From GCA-002708145 sp045562755 (GTDB lineage: Bacteria; Chloroflexota; Dehalococcoidia; Lucifugimonadales; Lucifugimonadaceae), in NCBI GenBank assembly GCA_045562755.1, contig JBJKVF010000006.1, positions 1 through 64,000 of the forward strand: DNA of 64,000 nucleotides, written 5' to 3'. A program made the position numbers and the translations under genes. The notes under the pieces were generated by a model that was not told the DNA's origin, ran no database searches, and worked only from the letters and a program-made list of their open reading frames with translations. The number at the start of each line of letters is the position of its first letter. The stretch's first letter is position 1. Shown here piece by piece: positions 29,916 to 39,379 of the stretch.

Positions 29916-31102
29916 ACCTGATCCATATTTAAATCTAAACCTAATCCAGGTAGATTGTTTGGTAATATAGCACCATTTTCAACAGTAAACATGGGATTAA
30001 TAATTTTTTCAAATGTATTAAACCATGTATGTAGACATTCTTGCCTATATAAATTTGGTGTTGTCATACATACTTGAAATCCAGCGGCAATTGATATCGG
30101 CCCCAAAGCATCGTGCGGACTAATTCTTATGTAGTTTACTTCAGCCTGAGCTGCAATTCTTCTTAACTCAGATATACCACCACACCACGCAACGTCTGGC
30201 ATAACATATTCAGCCAATCGATTATTAAATATTTCTGTATAGTCCCATCTTGTAAAATGACGTTCTCCTATACATATTGGGATATTAACATTCTCTTTAA
30301 CTTGCCTAAGGGCATTATGATTTTCTACATGAATAGGTTCTTCTAACCATACTAAATTAATATCTTCTAATTGTTTCCCAGCAGCAATAGCCGATGCAAC
30401 ATCGAATCTTGCATGAGCATCAACCATTAGCTCATAATCTTCACCAACAGCCTCTCTCAATGTTTGCATCCATTCAAGAGACAGCCGAAGTAGTTTAGGT
30501 GTAAGTCTTTCGACCTCAGATGGACCCGAGTATCCATTAATACTTGAGGGGAATGGATCAGTCTTAATAGCTTCATAGCCTGCGTTTTTTGTCTCTTTTG
30601 CAGCTTTAGCTAAAGATTCCAAACGTCCTGCATCAGAATTATGATATTGATCATTAGTATGCAAAGGAATTTCCTTAACAACACCGCCTAATAATTTTTT
30701 GTCTCTTTTGTCAGAATTATAATCTTGAACATGAGTATATAAAGGGACTCTATCTCTGACAGCACCACCTAATAAATTATATATAGGGGTATTTAATACT
30801 TTTCCTTTAATATCCCATAAGGCAATATCGATAGCACTTATAAGGTGAGAAACATAACCTCGACCATTTAAGTCATCATAATAATGAAATATAGTTTGCC
30901 ATATATTCTCAATATTACTTGCATCCATACCAAGAAGCATAGATTTGAGAGAATTAATACCATTCACTAGGTGCAAATTAACTGCATAATCAGTGCACTC
31001 ACCAAGACCATAAAATCCATCATCTGTTTCAACTTTTACAAAAAGCCATGGCAAACCGTCAATTGGCATTGTTACTATGGGGGTTATGTTTGATATTTTC
31101 AA
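29897..31102 (-). CDS. Enolase-superfamily dehydratase, galactonate dehydratase-like, probable 3' frameshift
   Basis: 401 residues. The motif YEAIKTDPFPSS, the metal/acid site MVDAHARFDVA (Asp plus His), VWLEEPIHVEN, CIGERHFTRWDY, and RISPHDALGPISIAAG match the D-galactonate/gluconate dehydratase branch of the mandelate racemase subgroup. The start is a TTG with AGGAT upstream. It stops at 29897 just after GTAAAAAAAATATC. If one A of that 8-A run is dropped, the frame continues 23 codons past the isoleucine to a TGA at 29827, just before the rmuC ribosome-binding site. A duplicated-looking stretch LLGGAVRDRVPLYTHVQDYN / LLGGVVKEIPLHTNDQYHN lies near residues 105-155. Confidence 0.83.
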   Translation of the reverse strand: MKISNITPIVTMPIDGLPWLFVKVETDDGFYGLGECTDYAVNLHLVNGINSLKSMLLGMDASNIENIWQTIFHYYDDLNGRGYVSHLISAIDIALWDIKGKVLNTPIYNLLGGAVRDRVPLYTHVQDYNSDKRDKKLLGGVVKEIPLHTNDQYHNSDAGRLESLAKAAKETKNAGYEAIKTDPFPSSINGYSGPSEVERLTPKLLRLSLEWMQTLREAVGEDYELMVDAHARFDVASAIAAGKQLEDINLVWLEEPIHVENHNALRQVKENVNIPICIGERHFTRWDYTEIFNNRLAEYVMPDVAWCGGISELRRIAAQAEVNYIRISPHDALGPISIAAGFQVCMTTPNLYRQECLHTWFNTFEKIINPMFTVENGAILPNNLPGLGLDLNMDQVKKISS

Positions 31103-31199
31103 TTTATTTTATCCTTACGCAAGTTTATAATATGAATATACAACAAATATTTGTGAAAAAAAAATATCTTTGTCATTAAAACCTAGAAATAAAAAAAAT

Positions 31200-31829
31200 A
31201 TGAATAAAAATGAGATTGACTATAATAAATATACTGAATATTTAAGTAAAAGAGATCCAAAATTAGGATTACTCATAAAACAACATGGCATAGTAAAATT
31301 ACCACCAAAAGAAGATTCATTTACAAAATTTATAAAAATAATTATCAACCAACAGTTATCCAATAAAGCTGCTTCAACAATTTTCTCTAGGCTAGAAAAT
31401 AATATTACCAAATTTGTTCCTAGTCATGTATATAAAGTTGATGATTATTTATTTCGTAACGCAGGAGTTTCAAAGCAAAAAACATCTTACATAAAGAATA
31501 TAGCAAAGCTTTTTTTAGAGAATAAAAATCTTACTGAAAAATTAGAAAATCTTAATGATATTGATTTAGAAAAATATTTGATTTCTGTTAAGGGATTGGG
31601 GCAATGGTCTTCAAGTATGTACATGATGTTTAATATGCATAGAATTAACATGTTTACCTATGGAGACGTTGCATTAAACAAGTCGATAAAAAGTATTTAT
31701 AATATAGATGTTAAGAATAAGGATGATTTTGATGAACTGTCAAAATTAGAAAATTTATGGTCTCCATATAAAACCCTAGCATGCTTATACCTCTGGAAAT
31801 ATGTTGATTCAGATGAATCTTTTTTATGA
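31200..31829 (+). CDS. DNA-3-methyladenine glycosylase II-like (HhH-GPD)
   Basis: Base-excision repair glycosylase of the AlkA type, about 209 residues. FIKIIINQQLSNKAASTIFSRL is the conserved QQ(I/L)S helix. LISVKGLGQWSSSMYMMF is the helix-hairpin-helix, followed by MFTYGDVALNKSIK with the catalytic Asp in GDVAL. The frame opens at a TTG (31170), but the ATG at 31200 is a better start. It lacks the N-terminal AlkA_N domain of E. coli AlkA, as in many short forms. It is divergent from the galactonate dehydratase-like gene. Confidence 0.87.
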   Translation: MNKNEIDYNKYTEYLSKRDPKLGLLIKQHGIVKLPPKEDSFTKFIKIIINQQLSNKAASTIFSRLENNITKFVPSHVYKVDDYLFRNAGVSKQKTSYIKNIAKLFLENKNLTEKLENLNDIDLEKYLISVKGLGQWSSSMYMMFNMHRINMFTYGDVALNKSIKSIYNIDVKNKDDFDELSKLENLWSPYKTLACLYLWKYVDSDESFL

Positions 31830-31902
31830 AAATTCAATAATTTACACTTTTCGACCCTTATTTTTATCTATATTTAGAGTTGATTATTTATAATTGAGAA
31901 CT

Positions 31903-33396
31903 ATGAAAAAAATAAAATTTATGGATACATCTTTTCGAGATGGTTTTCAATCATGTTATGGTGCTAGAGTAAAAACAGAAGATTTTCTACCTGTTTTATC
32001 TGCAGCAGTAGATGCTGGTAATTATAATTTTGAAATTGGCGGGGGGGCTAGGTTTCAAAGTTTGTATTTTTACTGTCAAGAAGATGCTTTTGACATGATG
32101 GATAGCGCAAGAAAAATTGTTGGAGATGAAATTAATCTACAAACACTTGCAAGAGGAGCAAATGTTGTAGGACTAGAATCACAGTCAAGAGATATAATTG
32201 ATCTTCATGCAAAACTTTTTAAGAAACATGGAATTACTACTATTCGTAATTTTGATGCACTCATGGATATTAGAAATCTTGCATATTCAGGTGAATGCAT
32301 AACCAATGCAGGCTTAAAACATCAAATAGTAATAGCACTAATGGGGTTACCACCAAGCCTTAAGGAAGACTATTATCATTCTGCAAATTTTTACACAGAC
32401 AAAATAAAAGAAATATTAAAAGCAGATATACCATTTGACAGTTTAGCTTTTAAAGATGCATCAGGCACTACTCCTCCATCTATAGTTTACGATTCCATAA
32501 AAGCCGCAAGAAAAATGCTGCCTGATAATACAATCATTCAATTTCATACTCACGATACTGCTGGGATGGCTGTGTCATGTAATATGGCAGCGATAGAAGC
32601 CGGTGCTGACATTATTGACCTTGCAATGGCTCCTGTCAGTGGAGGAACATCCCAGACAGATATACTTACTATGTGGCAAAGTCTTAGAGGGACTGAATAT
32701 ACACTTGACATTGATGAAGAAAAAATTCTAGAAGTTGAGAAATTCTTTGCTGAAAAAATGGATAAATATTATCTTCCCCCTGAAGCTATAACTGTTGATC
32801 CAATAATTCCATTTTCCCCAATGCCAGGCGGAGCATTGACGGCCAATACCCAAATGATGAGAGACAATAATTCCTTGCATCTATTTAATAAGGTCATTGA
32901 AAATATGAGAGAAGTAGTGGCAAAAGGTGGATATGGTACTTCTGTTACACCAGTTTCACAGTTCTATTTTCAACAAGCATTTTCAAATACAGTTCAAGGG
33001 AACTGGAAAAAAATCTCTGATAACTACGGAAAAATGATACTAGGATATTTTGGAAAAACTCCTACAAAGCCAGATCAAGAAATTATGAAAATTGCTTCAG
33101 AACAATTAAATCTTGAACCTACTGAAGAAGATGTTCATGACTTAAATGACTCAAATTCTAAACTTGGTATGGAATATAATAAAAAGCTTTTAGAAGAAAA
33201 AAAACTTGAAATTACAGACGAAAATATTTTTATATCAGCTACATGTGGAGTCAAAGGCACAGATTTCTTGGAAGGAAATGGAGAGTTAGGGGTTAGATAT
33301 AAAGCTGAAGAGTCCAGTATTGAAGATATTATTAACCACAAAATATCTATCAATGATGAAGATTATGACTTAACAGTTAGATCAAGTAAAATTTAG
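31903..33396 (+). CDS. Pyruvate/oxaloacetate carboxyltransferase domain protein (PycB/OadA-like) without biotin domain
   Basis: 497 residues of HMGL-like TIM barrel plus the PYC/OADA conserved domain. FMDTSFRDGFQS is the N-terminal metal/DGxQS motif, SLAFKDASGTTPPS carries the carbamylated lysine region, and FHTHDTAGMAVSCNMAAIEAG the metal-binding HTH. APVSGGTSQ and MPGGALTANTQMM follow. The chain ends after the conserved domain with no AMKM biotin-attachment motif, so a separate carrier would be needed; none is in this window. A TTG at 31894 is the longest start, but ATG at 31903 after GAGAA is preferred. Confidence 0.82.
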   Translation: MKKIKFMDTSFRDGFQSCYGARVKTEDFLPVLSAAVDAGNYNFEIGGGARFQSLYFYCQEDAFDMMDSARKIVGDEINLQTLARGANVVGLESQSRDIIDLHAKLFKKHGITTIRNFDALMDIRNLAYSGECITNAGLKHQIVIALMGLPPSLKEDYYHSANFYTDKIKEILKADIPFDSLAFKDASGTTPPSIVYDSIKAARKMLPDNTIIQFHTHDTAGMAVSCNMAAIEAGADIIDLAMAPVSGGTSQTDILTMWQSLRGTEYTLDIDEEKILEVEKFFAEKMDKYYLPPEAITVDPIIPFSPMPGGALTANTQMMRDNNSLHLFNKVIENMREVVAKGGYGTSVTPVSQFYFQQAFSNTVQGNWKKISDNYGKMILGYFGKTPTKPDQEIMKIASEQLNLEPTEEDVHDLNDSNSKLGMEYNKKLLEEKKLEITDENIFISATCGVKGTDFLEGNGELGVRYKAEESSIEDIINHKISINDEDYDLTVRSSKI

Positions 33397-33411
33397 GCTG
33401 AAAAAGCTCTA

Positions 33412-34179
33412 TTATAAAACGACTATAATCATATATATGCTCATACATATCATAACTAAATTTTCAAAAAGGGTTACTCCAGATATACTCAAATTTATTC
33501 CATCTCCCATGCATGCACACTTGATATTTTGTTTTTGAAAAACTGCCTTTGCAACACCAAAAGTTTGAGAAATCATTATTATGACAATTAAAGGATAAAT
33601 AAATATATTTGAATTTCCTGATAAAAAGTACATCCCTAGAATTAATTCAATAAAAGGATAAATTAAAGCATATTTAAATATTCTTTTTGATATGAAGTCA
33701 TACTCTGCAAAATTTTTTGCAAAACCAGATATATTAATAAGCTTTAGAAAAGAAAAGACTGTAAAAAACATACCCATATAAAAGGTCGTAAAACTTCTGA
33801 GCAGGCTTTCTTCATTAAAATTACTTGCTAATGCAAGTGAGGATATCGATATTATAATTAAAGCAAATAAAATAGGTCTTTTATCATTAAAATAATTATA
33901 AATTCTACTAAAGAGAGATTTTTTATATTTAGTTTTAAATGTGACAAAATTAACCGTATTTGCAGGATTTTCATTTGTAATACTGTAAGAACCAAGTTCT
34001 GAAACAAGTTTATTAATTTTATCTAAAAAAATTTCTTCAACGGAACTAATTGTTAGCTCTGAAGTTTTTAGCGATAAATTTACTTTAGAATCTGGATATT
34101 GAATGGTTAGTGCATTTTTTATAGAGTTGACACAAGCCATACATGTCATCCCCGACACAAAAAATTTATGATCCGTCAT
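33412..34179 (-). CDS. Heavy-metal-associated domain fused to MauE/DoxX-like membrane protein
   Basis: 255 residues. Residues 1-70 form an HMA (ferredoxin-like) domain with the metal site GMTCMACVNS. Residues 100-255 form four to five transmembrane helices of MauE type, with the cytosolic/redox motif IKCACMGDGINLSISGVTLFEN. The combination suggests metal-linked redox or copper handling in the membrane. It precedes a peroxiredoxin gene in the opposite reading order (bcp is upstream by 5 bp on the same strand), so it is probably cotranscribed with bcp in a redox-protection unit. Confidence 0.75.
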   Translation of the reverse strand: MTDHKFFVSGMTCMACVNSIKNALTIQYPDSKVNLSLKTSELTISSVEEIFLDKINKLVSELGSYSITNENPANTVNFVTFKTKYKKSLFSRIYNYFNDKRPILFALIIISISSLALASNFNEESLLRSFTTFYMGMFFTVFSFLKLINISGFAKNFAEYDFISKRIFKYALIYPFIELILGMYFLSGNSNIFIYPLIVIIMISQTFGVAKAVFQKQNIKCACMGDGINLSISGVTLFENLVMICMSIYMIIVVL

Positions 34180-34184
34180 TATTT

Positions 34185-34649
34185 TTATAACTTAGAAAGT
34201 TCCAATTGAACTTTTTCAGCATGCCCCTTAGCTTTAACATTTGTCCATTTCTTAATCAAAATCCCTTTTGAATCAATTAAGAATGTTGAGCGAACAATAC
34301 CAAAAGAAATTTTCCCATACATATTTTTTTCTCCCCATACATCAAAATCTTTTATCATTTTTTTATCTGGATCACATAACAACTTAAATGGTAATGTGTG
34401 GTTAGATATAAATTTATTATGTGACTTTGAGTCATCTGGACTTATTCCATAAATTTCACAGTTCATTTTGGAAAATTCAGAATATATATCTCTAAATTCA
34501 CAAGCCTCAACTGTACATCCAGGAGTTTCATCTTTTGGATAAAAATATAATACAGCTGGTTTTCCTTTTAGGGATTCTAATGTCACTTGATGATCATCTT
34601 GATCAATTAAATTAAAATCAGGAACTTTTTGACCCTCAATCATAGTCAT
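34185..34649 (-). CDS. bcp: Peroxiredoxin, BCP/PrxQ type
   Basis: 154 residues, thiol peroxidase that reduces organic hydroperoxides and peroxide. LYFYPKDETPGCTVEACEFRD has the peroxidatic Cys and, five residues later, the resolving Cys, which defines the two-Cys PrxQ type. IVRSTFLIDSKGIL is the C-terminal strand. Two starts (Met1 and Met3) are possible; GGAGTAA lies upstream. The sarcosine oxidase-like gene and other oxidases in this window would produce peroxide, giving it a substrate. Confidence 0.94.
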   Translation of the reverse strand: MTMIEGQKVPDFNLIDQDDHQVTLESLKGKPAVLYFYPKDETPGCTVEACEFRDIYSEFSKMNCEIYGISPDDSKSHNKFISNHTLPFKLLCDPDKKMIKDFDVWGEKNMYGKISFGIVRSTFLIDSKGILIKKWTNVKAKGHAEKVQLELSKL

Positions 34650-34709
34650 AAATTACTCCAATACACACTTACTTTTTGATTAATTATAACACTTTGAATT
34701 TTAGATTAT

Positions 34710-35684
34710 TTAGGCACAAACTGGATGAGAACTATCCCACCTATTAAATTTTGGTTGTTCACCTACTGCTAATGAATCTCTTGTATTTTCCCACATTTGA
34801 TACCAAATTTTGGGGTCATGAAGTTCAGAACTAGGATTTGATTTACTTCTTGCAATAAAACCTGGAAAAACATTTCTACCAGTAGCTTGCCCTGTAGGCT
34901 GATATCTTAAGTCAAAGCTCCAACGAATTCTATTACTAATATTCGGTAGTGATGAATGAACTGTTTTTTTTGTAAGAAGTAGAGCATCACCTTTTTTTAT
35001 TGGTACGGGAATTGCTTCATTTGAATTAAATAATTTTTCAGGGATTTGGGTACCTGAATCTTGTGGACAATGGGTTAATATATCACCTTTATGAGACCCC
35101 GGTATAACTTGCAAGCATCCATTTTCAACATTTGCATCCATTAATGGGAACCAAACAGTAAGAAGATTTGTATTATCAGCCTCTGTGTTTATAACACCGC
35201 TATCTTGGTGCCAGGGAGTAATTGCAACGTCGTTAATTAAATTTCCTTTTTCATTCCGTGGACTAATTGATTCTGGAGTCTTTACTCGAACATGTTGAAC
35301 TGGATTTGAATAAACTTCTTCACCAACAATAGAGTCGGCTATGTCTAAAATTCCTTTTGCCGTGAGAGCTCTAAAAACAGCAGGACCAGCCCAAAAAGGT
35401 GTATCAGCTTCGATACCATTTTGAGGAAGTGAAAAATCAAAATATTGAGAATATGTTGCTTGGGAGTCTGAGTAAATTTTTGTAACTCTGTCACCAAATT
35501 CTAAATCAGAATATACTGAAGATATTACTCCATCACCTAATAATTTATGAGCTAAGTTATCAAGCACTATAGCATACTCATCTATTATAGGATCAATAAT
35601 ATTTTCAGAATCAAAAATATCTTGAACAACTAAGTAACCATTCTTTTGGAACGAATCTTTTTGTGACTTTGTTAAAAAGGACAT
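34710..35684 (-). CDS. Phytanoyl-CoA dioxygenase (PhyH) family protein
   Basis: 324 residues, Fe(II)/2-oxoglutarate-dependent oxygenase fold. Fe ligands: His-x-Asp in TPWHQDSGV and distal His in KTVHSSLPNIS; the 2-oxoglutarate Arg is likely in IRWSFDLRYQP. LQVIPGSHKGDILTHC is the typical double-stranded beta-helix core. These enzymes hydroxylate diverse small molecules. The family is often expanded in marine bacteria that degrade recalcitrant organics; substrate unknown. Confidence 0.87.
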   Translation of the reverse strand: MSFLTKSQKDSFQKNGYLVVQDIFDSENIIDPIIDEYAIVLDNLAHKLLGDGVISSVYSDLEFGDRVTKIYSDSQATYSQYFDFSLPQNGIEADTPFWAGPAVFRALTAKGILDIADSIVGEEVYSNPVQHVRVKTPESISPRNEKGNLINDVAITPWHQDSGVINTEADNTNLLTVWFPLMDANVENGCLQVIPGSHKGDILTHCPQDSGTQIPEKLFNSNEAIPVPIKKGDALLLTKKTVHSSLPNISNRIRWSFDLRYQPTGQATGRNVFPGFIARSKSNPSSELHDPKIWYQMWENTRDSLAVGEQPKFNRWDSSHPVCA

Positions 35685-35771
35685 TAGATAAACCTCAATT
35701 ATTGATATATTATTTAATTAAACTGATTTTATAACAATAAATTTAGATTTTCAATATATAATATACTTACC

Positions 35772-37055
35772 ATGGAAATTATAAAAGATAGAGCATTTAG
35801 TATAGATACTTCAAGTATCAAATTCGGACCTGGAGTGACTGAAGAAGTAGGCTGGGAACTCAATAGGTTAGGTTGCAAGAATGTCCTCATAGTTACTGAT
35901 AAGAATCTATCTGAACATGAAAGTATAATGACTGTGGTCAAGTCCTTAGAAAAAAATAATATAAAATTTATATTATTTGCAGAATGTAGTGTTGAGCCAA
36001 CTGATAACTCTTTCAAGAAAGCGATAAATTTTTCTATTGATAATGATATAGATGGATTTATTGGTATTGGTGGAGGATCAAGTATGGATACCGCCAAAGC
36101 AGCTAACCTATACTCAACTTATCCAAATGACTTTATGGCATACGTAAATGCACCGATTGGTAAGGGAGAGCCCGTTCCAGGCCCCCTTAAACCATTAATA
36201 GCTATCCCAACTACTACAGGAACAGGAAGTGAAACAACTGGGGGAGCGATTTTTGACCTTGAAGAGATGAAAGCTAAAACAGGAATTATGCACAGATATT
36301 TAAGGCCAAATATGGGCTTGGTAGATCCAGAAAATGTAAAAACATTACCTTCTAACATAATTGCATGTAGTGGATTAGATGTTCTTTGTCACGGACTAGA
36401 ATCATACACTGCCCTCCCTTTTAGTAGCAGAGTAAAAGGAAATAATCCTGGTGAAAGACCATCATACCAGGGTTCAAATCCTATAAGCGATGTATGGTCT
36501 ATGACTGCTATAAAAATGGTCGCAGAAAATATTGTTGAAGCAGTTAATAATCCGGATAATTTTGATGCAAAATCACAAATGCTTCTAGCCGCTACATTTG
36601 CTGGTGTTGGTTTTGGTAACGCAGGTGTACATCTATGTCATGGTCTATCTTATGCAATTTCTGGTAATGTAAAAGATTTTATTTTAAAAGATTACCCTAT
36701 TGATACACCACTAATTCCACATGGTCTCTCAGTTGCTATATCAGCTCCAAGCATTTTCAACTTTACATCTAAAAGCAATCCGAAAAGGCATGTTGATGTC
36801 ACGAAAGCTTTAGGATATGAAGACGCCAATGAAGAAAATGTTGAGATTTTACTACCAAGAGCAATTAAAAATATTATGTCTGCTATTGGTATGCCTACTA
36901 AACTCAAAGATCTTGGTTACCAAGAAAGCGATATCGACAAACTTGTAGAAGGAACTATTCCACAACACAGAGTAACAAAACTTAGCCCTATAGAAATAAC
37001 TGCAACAGATATAAAAAATCTATTCCTAAAAAGTTTAGATGATTCATGGATTTAG
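35772..37055 (+). CDS. Iron-containing alcohol dehydrogenase, hydroxyacid-oxoacid transhydrogenase-like
   Basis: 427 residues of the Fe-ADH family, ADHFE1/HOT branch. IKFGPGVTEEVG, GIGGGSSMDTAKAANL (nucleotide), IPTTTGTGSETTGGAIF, MHRYLRPNMGLVDP, and the metal-binding histidines in GLDVLCHGLESYT and GVHLCHGLSYAISG. The segment RPSYQGSNPISDVWS is specific to the HOT type, which couples 4-hydroxybutyrate oxidation to 2-oxoglutarate reduction. ATG start; divergent from the PhyH-like gene. Its last 10 bp overlap the next gene, implying cotranscription. Confidence 0.87.
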   Translation: MEIIKDRAFSIDTSSIKFGPGVTEEVGWELNRLGCKNVLIVTDKNLSEHESIMTVVKSLEKNNIKFILFAECSVEPTDNSFKKAINFSIDNDIDGFIGIGGGSSMDTAKAANLYSTYPNDFMAYVNAPIGKGEPVPGPLKPLIAIPTTTGTGSETTGGAIFDLEEMKAKTGIMHRYLRPNMGLVDPENVKTLPSNIIACSGLDVLCHGLESYTALPFSSRVKGNNPGERPSYQGSNPISDVWSMTAIKMVAENIVEAVNNPDNFDAKSQMLLAATFAGVGFGNAGVHLCHGLSYAISGNVKDFILKDYPIDTPLIPHGLSVAISAPSIFNFTSKSNPKRHVDVTKALGYEDANEENVEILLPRAIKNIMSAIGMPTKLKDLGYQESDIDKLVEGTIPQHRVTKLSPIEITATDIKNLFLKSLDDSWI

Positions 37056-37480
37056 TAATAAAAATGAAAAATCACGAGATTGAAGCTATAAATATTGCTA
37101 AGCACTGGAATGATAATGGATTTAATAAAAGAGATAAAAAGATTTGTACTGAATTTTTACATTTTCCACACATAAGATTATGGGAAAATAAATTTTCAGT
37201 ATTTTCAGAGGAAGAATTTCTTGAGGGATTTGACGAACAAACAAAAAAACTAAAAAGTGAAGGTTGGGATCATACTATTACCTTAGATATTAAACCTATA
37301 CAATCCAGTAAAAACAAAGTTCATCTATTACTTCATCAATCAAGAAGGAATAAAAAAAAACAGGAATATCATAACTTTAAGACATTGTGGATACTAACAA
37401 AAATCAATGGCAAATGGGGTATTCAATTCAGGTCATCTTTCTTAGAAGCATCATCTCAAATTTCAAAAAAATTACTATAA
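37046..37480 (+). CDS. NTF2/SnoaL-like protein of unknown function
   Basis: 144 residues. The pattern INIAKHWNDNGFNKRDKKIC, FPHIRLWENKFSVFSEEEFLE and the late antiparallel strands KTLWILTKINGKWGIQFRSSF fits the cone-shaped NTF2 fold common in small isomerases and hydratases. No catalytic set is certain. It begins inside the end of the transhydrogenase gene (10 bp overlap), with another in-frame ATG at 37064. It may act on the product or substrate of that enzyme. Confidence 0.6.
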   Translation: MDLVIKMKNHEIEAINIAKHWNDNGFNKRDKKICTEFLHFPHIRLWENKFSVFSEEEFLEGFDEQTKKLKSEGWDHTITLDIKPIQSSKNKVHLLLHQSRRNKKKQEYHNFKTLWILTKINGKWGIQFRSSFLEASSQISKKLL

Positions 37481-37589
37481 ATATTTACAAATTATTTTTT
37501 AAGATATATAACAATTATAAATATGTAATTTATTTTTCCACCATATCTTACCTATATAAATTAACTGAGATTTGAAAGATTCTAAAAAT

Positions 37590-39272
37590 ATGAATACAAA
37601 TAAAAGAAATAAACCAAATATCATAATTATCTTAGCTGATGACCTTGGATATTCGGACCTAGGTTGTTATGGTTCAGAAATTAAAACACCAAATATTGAT
37701 AAATTAGGAAATAATGGAATTAAATTTTCACAATTTTATAATCAAGCAAGGTGTAGCCCATCAAGAGCATCTCTAATGACTGGACTGACAGGTCATCAAG
37801 CAGGAGTTGGTCAATTATCTGGTGATTTAGGAGCTCCAGGATATAGAGGCTATATTAATAAAGAATGTGTGACTATTGCGGAGGTTTTAAAACAAGACAA
37901 TTATGATACATACTTATCTGGTAAATGGCATTTGGGGGGAAGCTGGGATCCTAGGGAAAAAGAAAAATGGATAGCTGGAACAGATAATCATCCCTTGCCA
38001 ACTCAAAGAGGTTTTGATGAATTTTATGGAATTATGGACGCCGCGTCTAACTTCTTTAGACCTGAAAGCTTAATGGATGGAGATAAATTTATAGATATTG
38101 ATGATCCAGATTATTATTTTACTGATGCAATGTCAGACAAAGCATGTGAAATGATAAATAAGTCAATGACTAAAGACAATCCTTTTTTTCTTTATTTGTC
38201 ATATACTGCACCACACTGGCCATTACATGCCAAACAAGAAGATATAGCTAAATATGAAGGAAAATATTTAAAAGGTTGGGATTATTTCAGAACTTCTAGA
38301 CATGAAGAAATGAAAGGGCTAGGTATTATAGATTCAAAGTGGGATATTTCCCCGAGGGATTCAGATGTAGGAGACTGGGTCAATACAAAATATCATGACT
38401 GGGAAGATTCAAAAATGGCTGCATATGCTGCAATGATAGATAGCATGGATCAAGGAATAGGAAGAGTTAAGGATTGTTTAGAAAATAATAACCAATTAGA
38501 TAACACTCTAATATTTTTCATGTCTGATAATGGAGGATGTGCAGAACTAATGCGAGAAGATGGAGATTGGTCCAATACTTCACAATGGGAAACAAATAAA
38601 GTTAATGGTCAAGCAGTTAGAGTTGGTAATATACCAAACTTGAGACCTGGTCCAGGAACAACTTTCCAAAGTTATGAAATTCCCTGGACGAATGTAAGTA
38701 ATAGTCCATTCAGATTATTTAAAAGATGGATACATGAGGGGGGGATTAGCGCACCGCTAATAGTCCATTGGCCATCAGTAATAAAAGAACCAAGAATAGA
38801 ATCTGAACCATTACATATTATGGATATACCTGCGACAGCAATTGATGCAGCAGATGGGAAATATCCCAGAGAATACAATGGAAACAAAATAAAACCACTT
38901 GAAGGTGAGAGCTTCTTAGATTTATTAAATAATAAATGGTCTAGAGAAAAACCAATGTATTGGGAACATGAAGGTAATCAGGGTATAAGAAAAGCGGAAT
39001 GGAAATTAGTAAAAGAATATGGAAAAGATTGGGAATTATATAACCTATTAGAAGATAGAACTGAACTAAATGATTTATCTAGTAAGGAAAAAAACAGAGT
39101 TGAAGAAATGAGTACTGAATGGGAAGAATGGGCAAAGATAAGTAATGTACTAAAATGGCCAGTTAATCCAAATGTTTTGGCAAAAAGACTTGAAGGTGAT
39201 CATGCTCACATACATCAACATAGAGGACCAAGTGCCGGTCAAATCGCCCAAGGTAAAGGAAAGTTCCTTTAA
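37590..39272 (+). CDS. Sulfatase (arylsulfatase A-like), formylglycine type
   Basis: About 560 residues. IILADDLGYSDLGCYG is the metal-binding N-terminus, and YNQARCSPSRASLMTGL is the C-x-P-S-R motif whose Cys must be converted to formylglycine. SGKWHLGG, FFMSDNGGCAEL and the C-terminal NKWSREKPMYWEHEGNQGIR complete the fold. No signal peptide is visible, so it may be cytoplasmic. A TTG at 37572 gives a longer frame; ATG at 37590 is simpler. No formylglycine-generating enzyme gene is in the window. Hydrolyses sulfate esters of organic matter. Confidence 0.9.
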   Translation: MNTNKRNKPNIIIILADDLGYSDLGCYGSEIKTPNIDKLGNNGIKFSQFYNQARCSPSRASLMTGLTGHQAGVGQLSGDLGAPGYRGYINKECVTIAEVLKQDNYDTYLSGKWHLGGSWDPREKEKWIAGTDNHPLPTQRGFDEFYGIMDAASNFFRPESLMDGDKFIDIDDPDYYFTDAMSDKACEMINKSMTKDNPFFLYLSYTAPHWPLHAKQEDIAKYEGKYLKGWDYFRTSRHEEMKGLGIIDSKWDISPRDSDVGDWVNTKYHDWEDSKMAAYAAMIDSMDQGIGRVKDCLENNNQLDNTLIFFMSDNGGCAELMREDGDWSNTSQWETNKVNGQAVRVGNIPNLRPGPGTTFQSYEIPWTNVSNSPFRLFKRWIHEGGISAPLIVHWPSVIKEPRIESEPLHIMDIPATAIDAADGKYPREYNGNKIKPLEGESFLDLLNNKWSREKPMYWEHEGNQGIRKAEWKLVKEYGKDWELYNLLEDRTELNDLSSKEKNRVEEMSTEWEEWAKISNVLKWPVNPNVLAKRLEGDHAHIHQHRGPSAGQIAQGKGKFL

Positions 39273-39277
39273 ATAAA

Positions 39278-39315
39278 ACAGGCTGAGCGTGGAGTAACCA
39301 ATACACTCAACCTGT
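39278..39315 (+). terminator. Imperfect hairpin downstream of the sulfatase gene
   Basis: Left arm ACAGGCTGAGCGT (39278-39290) and right arm ACACTCAACCTGT (39303-39315) pair with two mismatches, 5 bp after the sulfatase stop. It is GC-richer than its surroundings. There is no immediate T-run; a run of seven T follows about 15 bp later. It is a candidate terminator or mRNA-end stabiliser only. Confidence 0.35.
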
Positions 39316-39379
39316 ATTCTCATTCAATTCATTTTTTTGGGAAAAACTATGAAAATTTTATGAGAAAAAAATTAATTAT

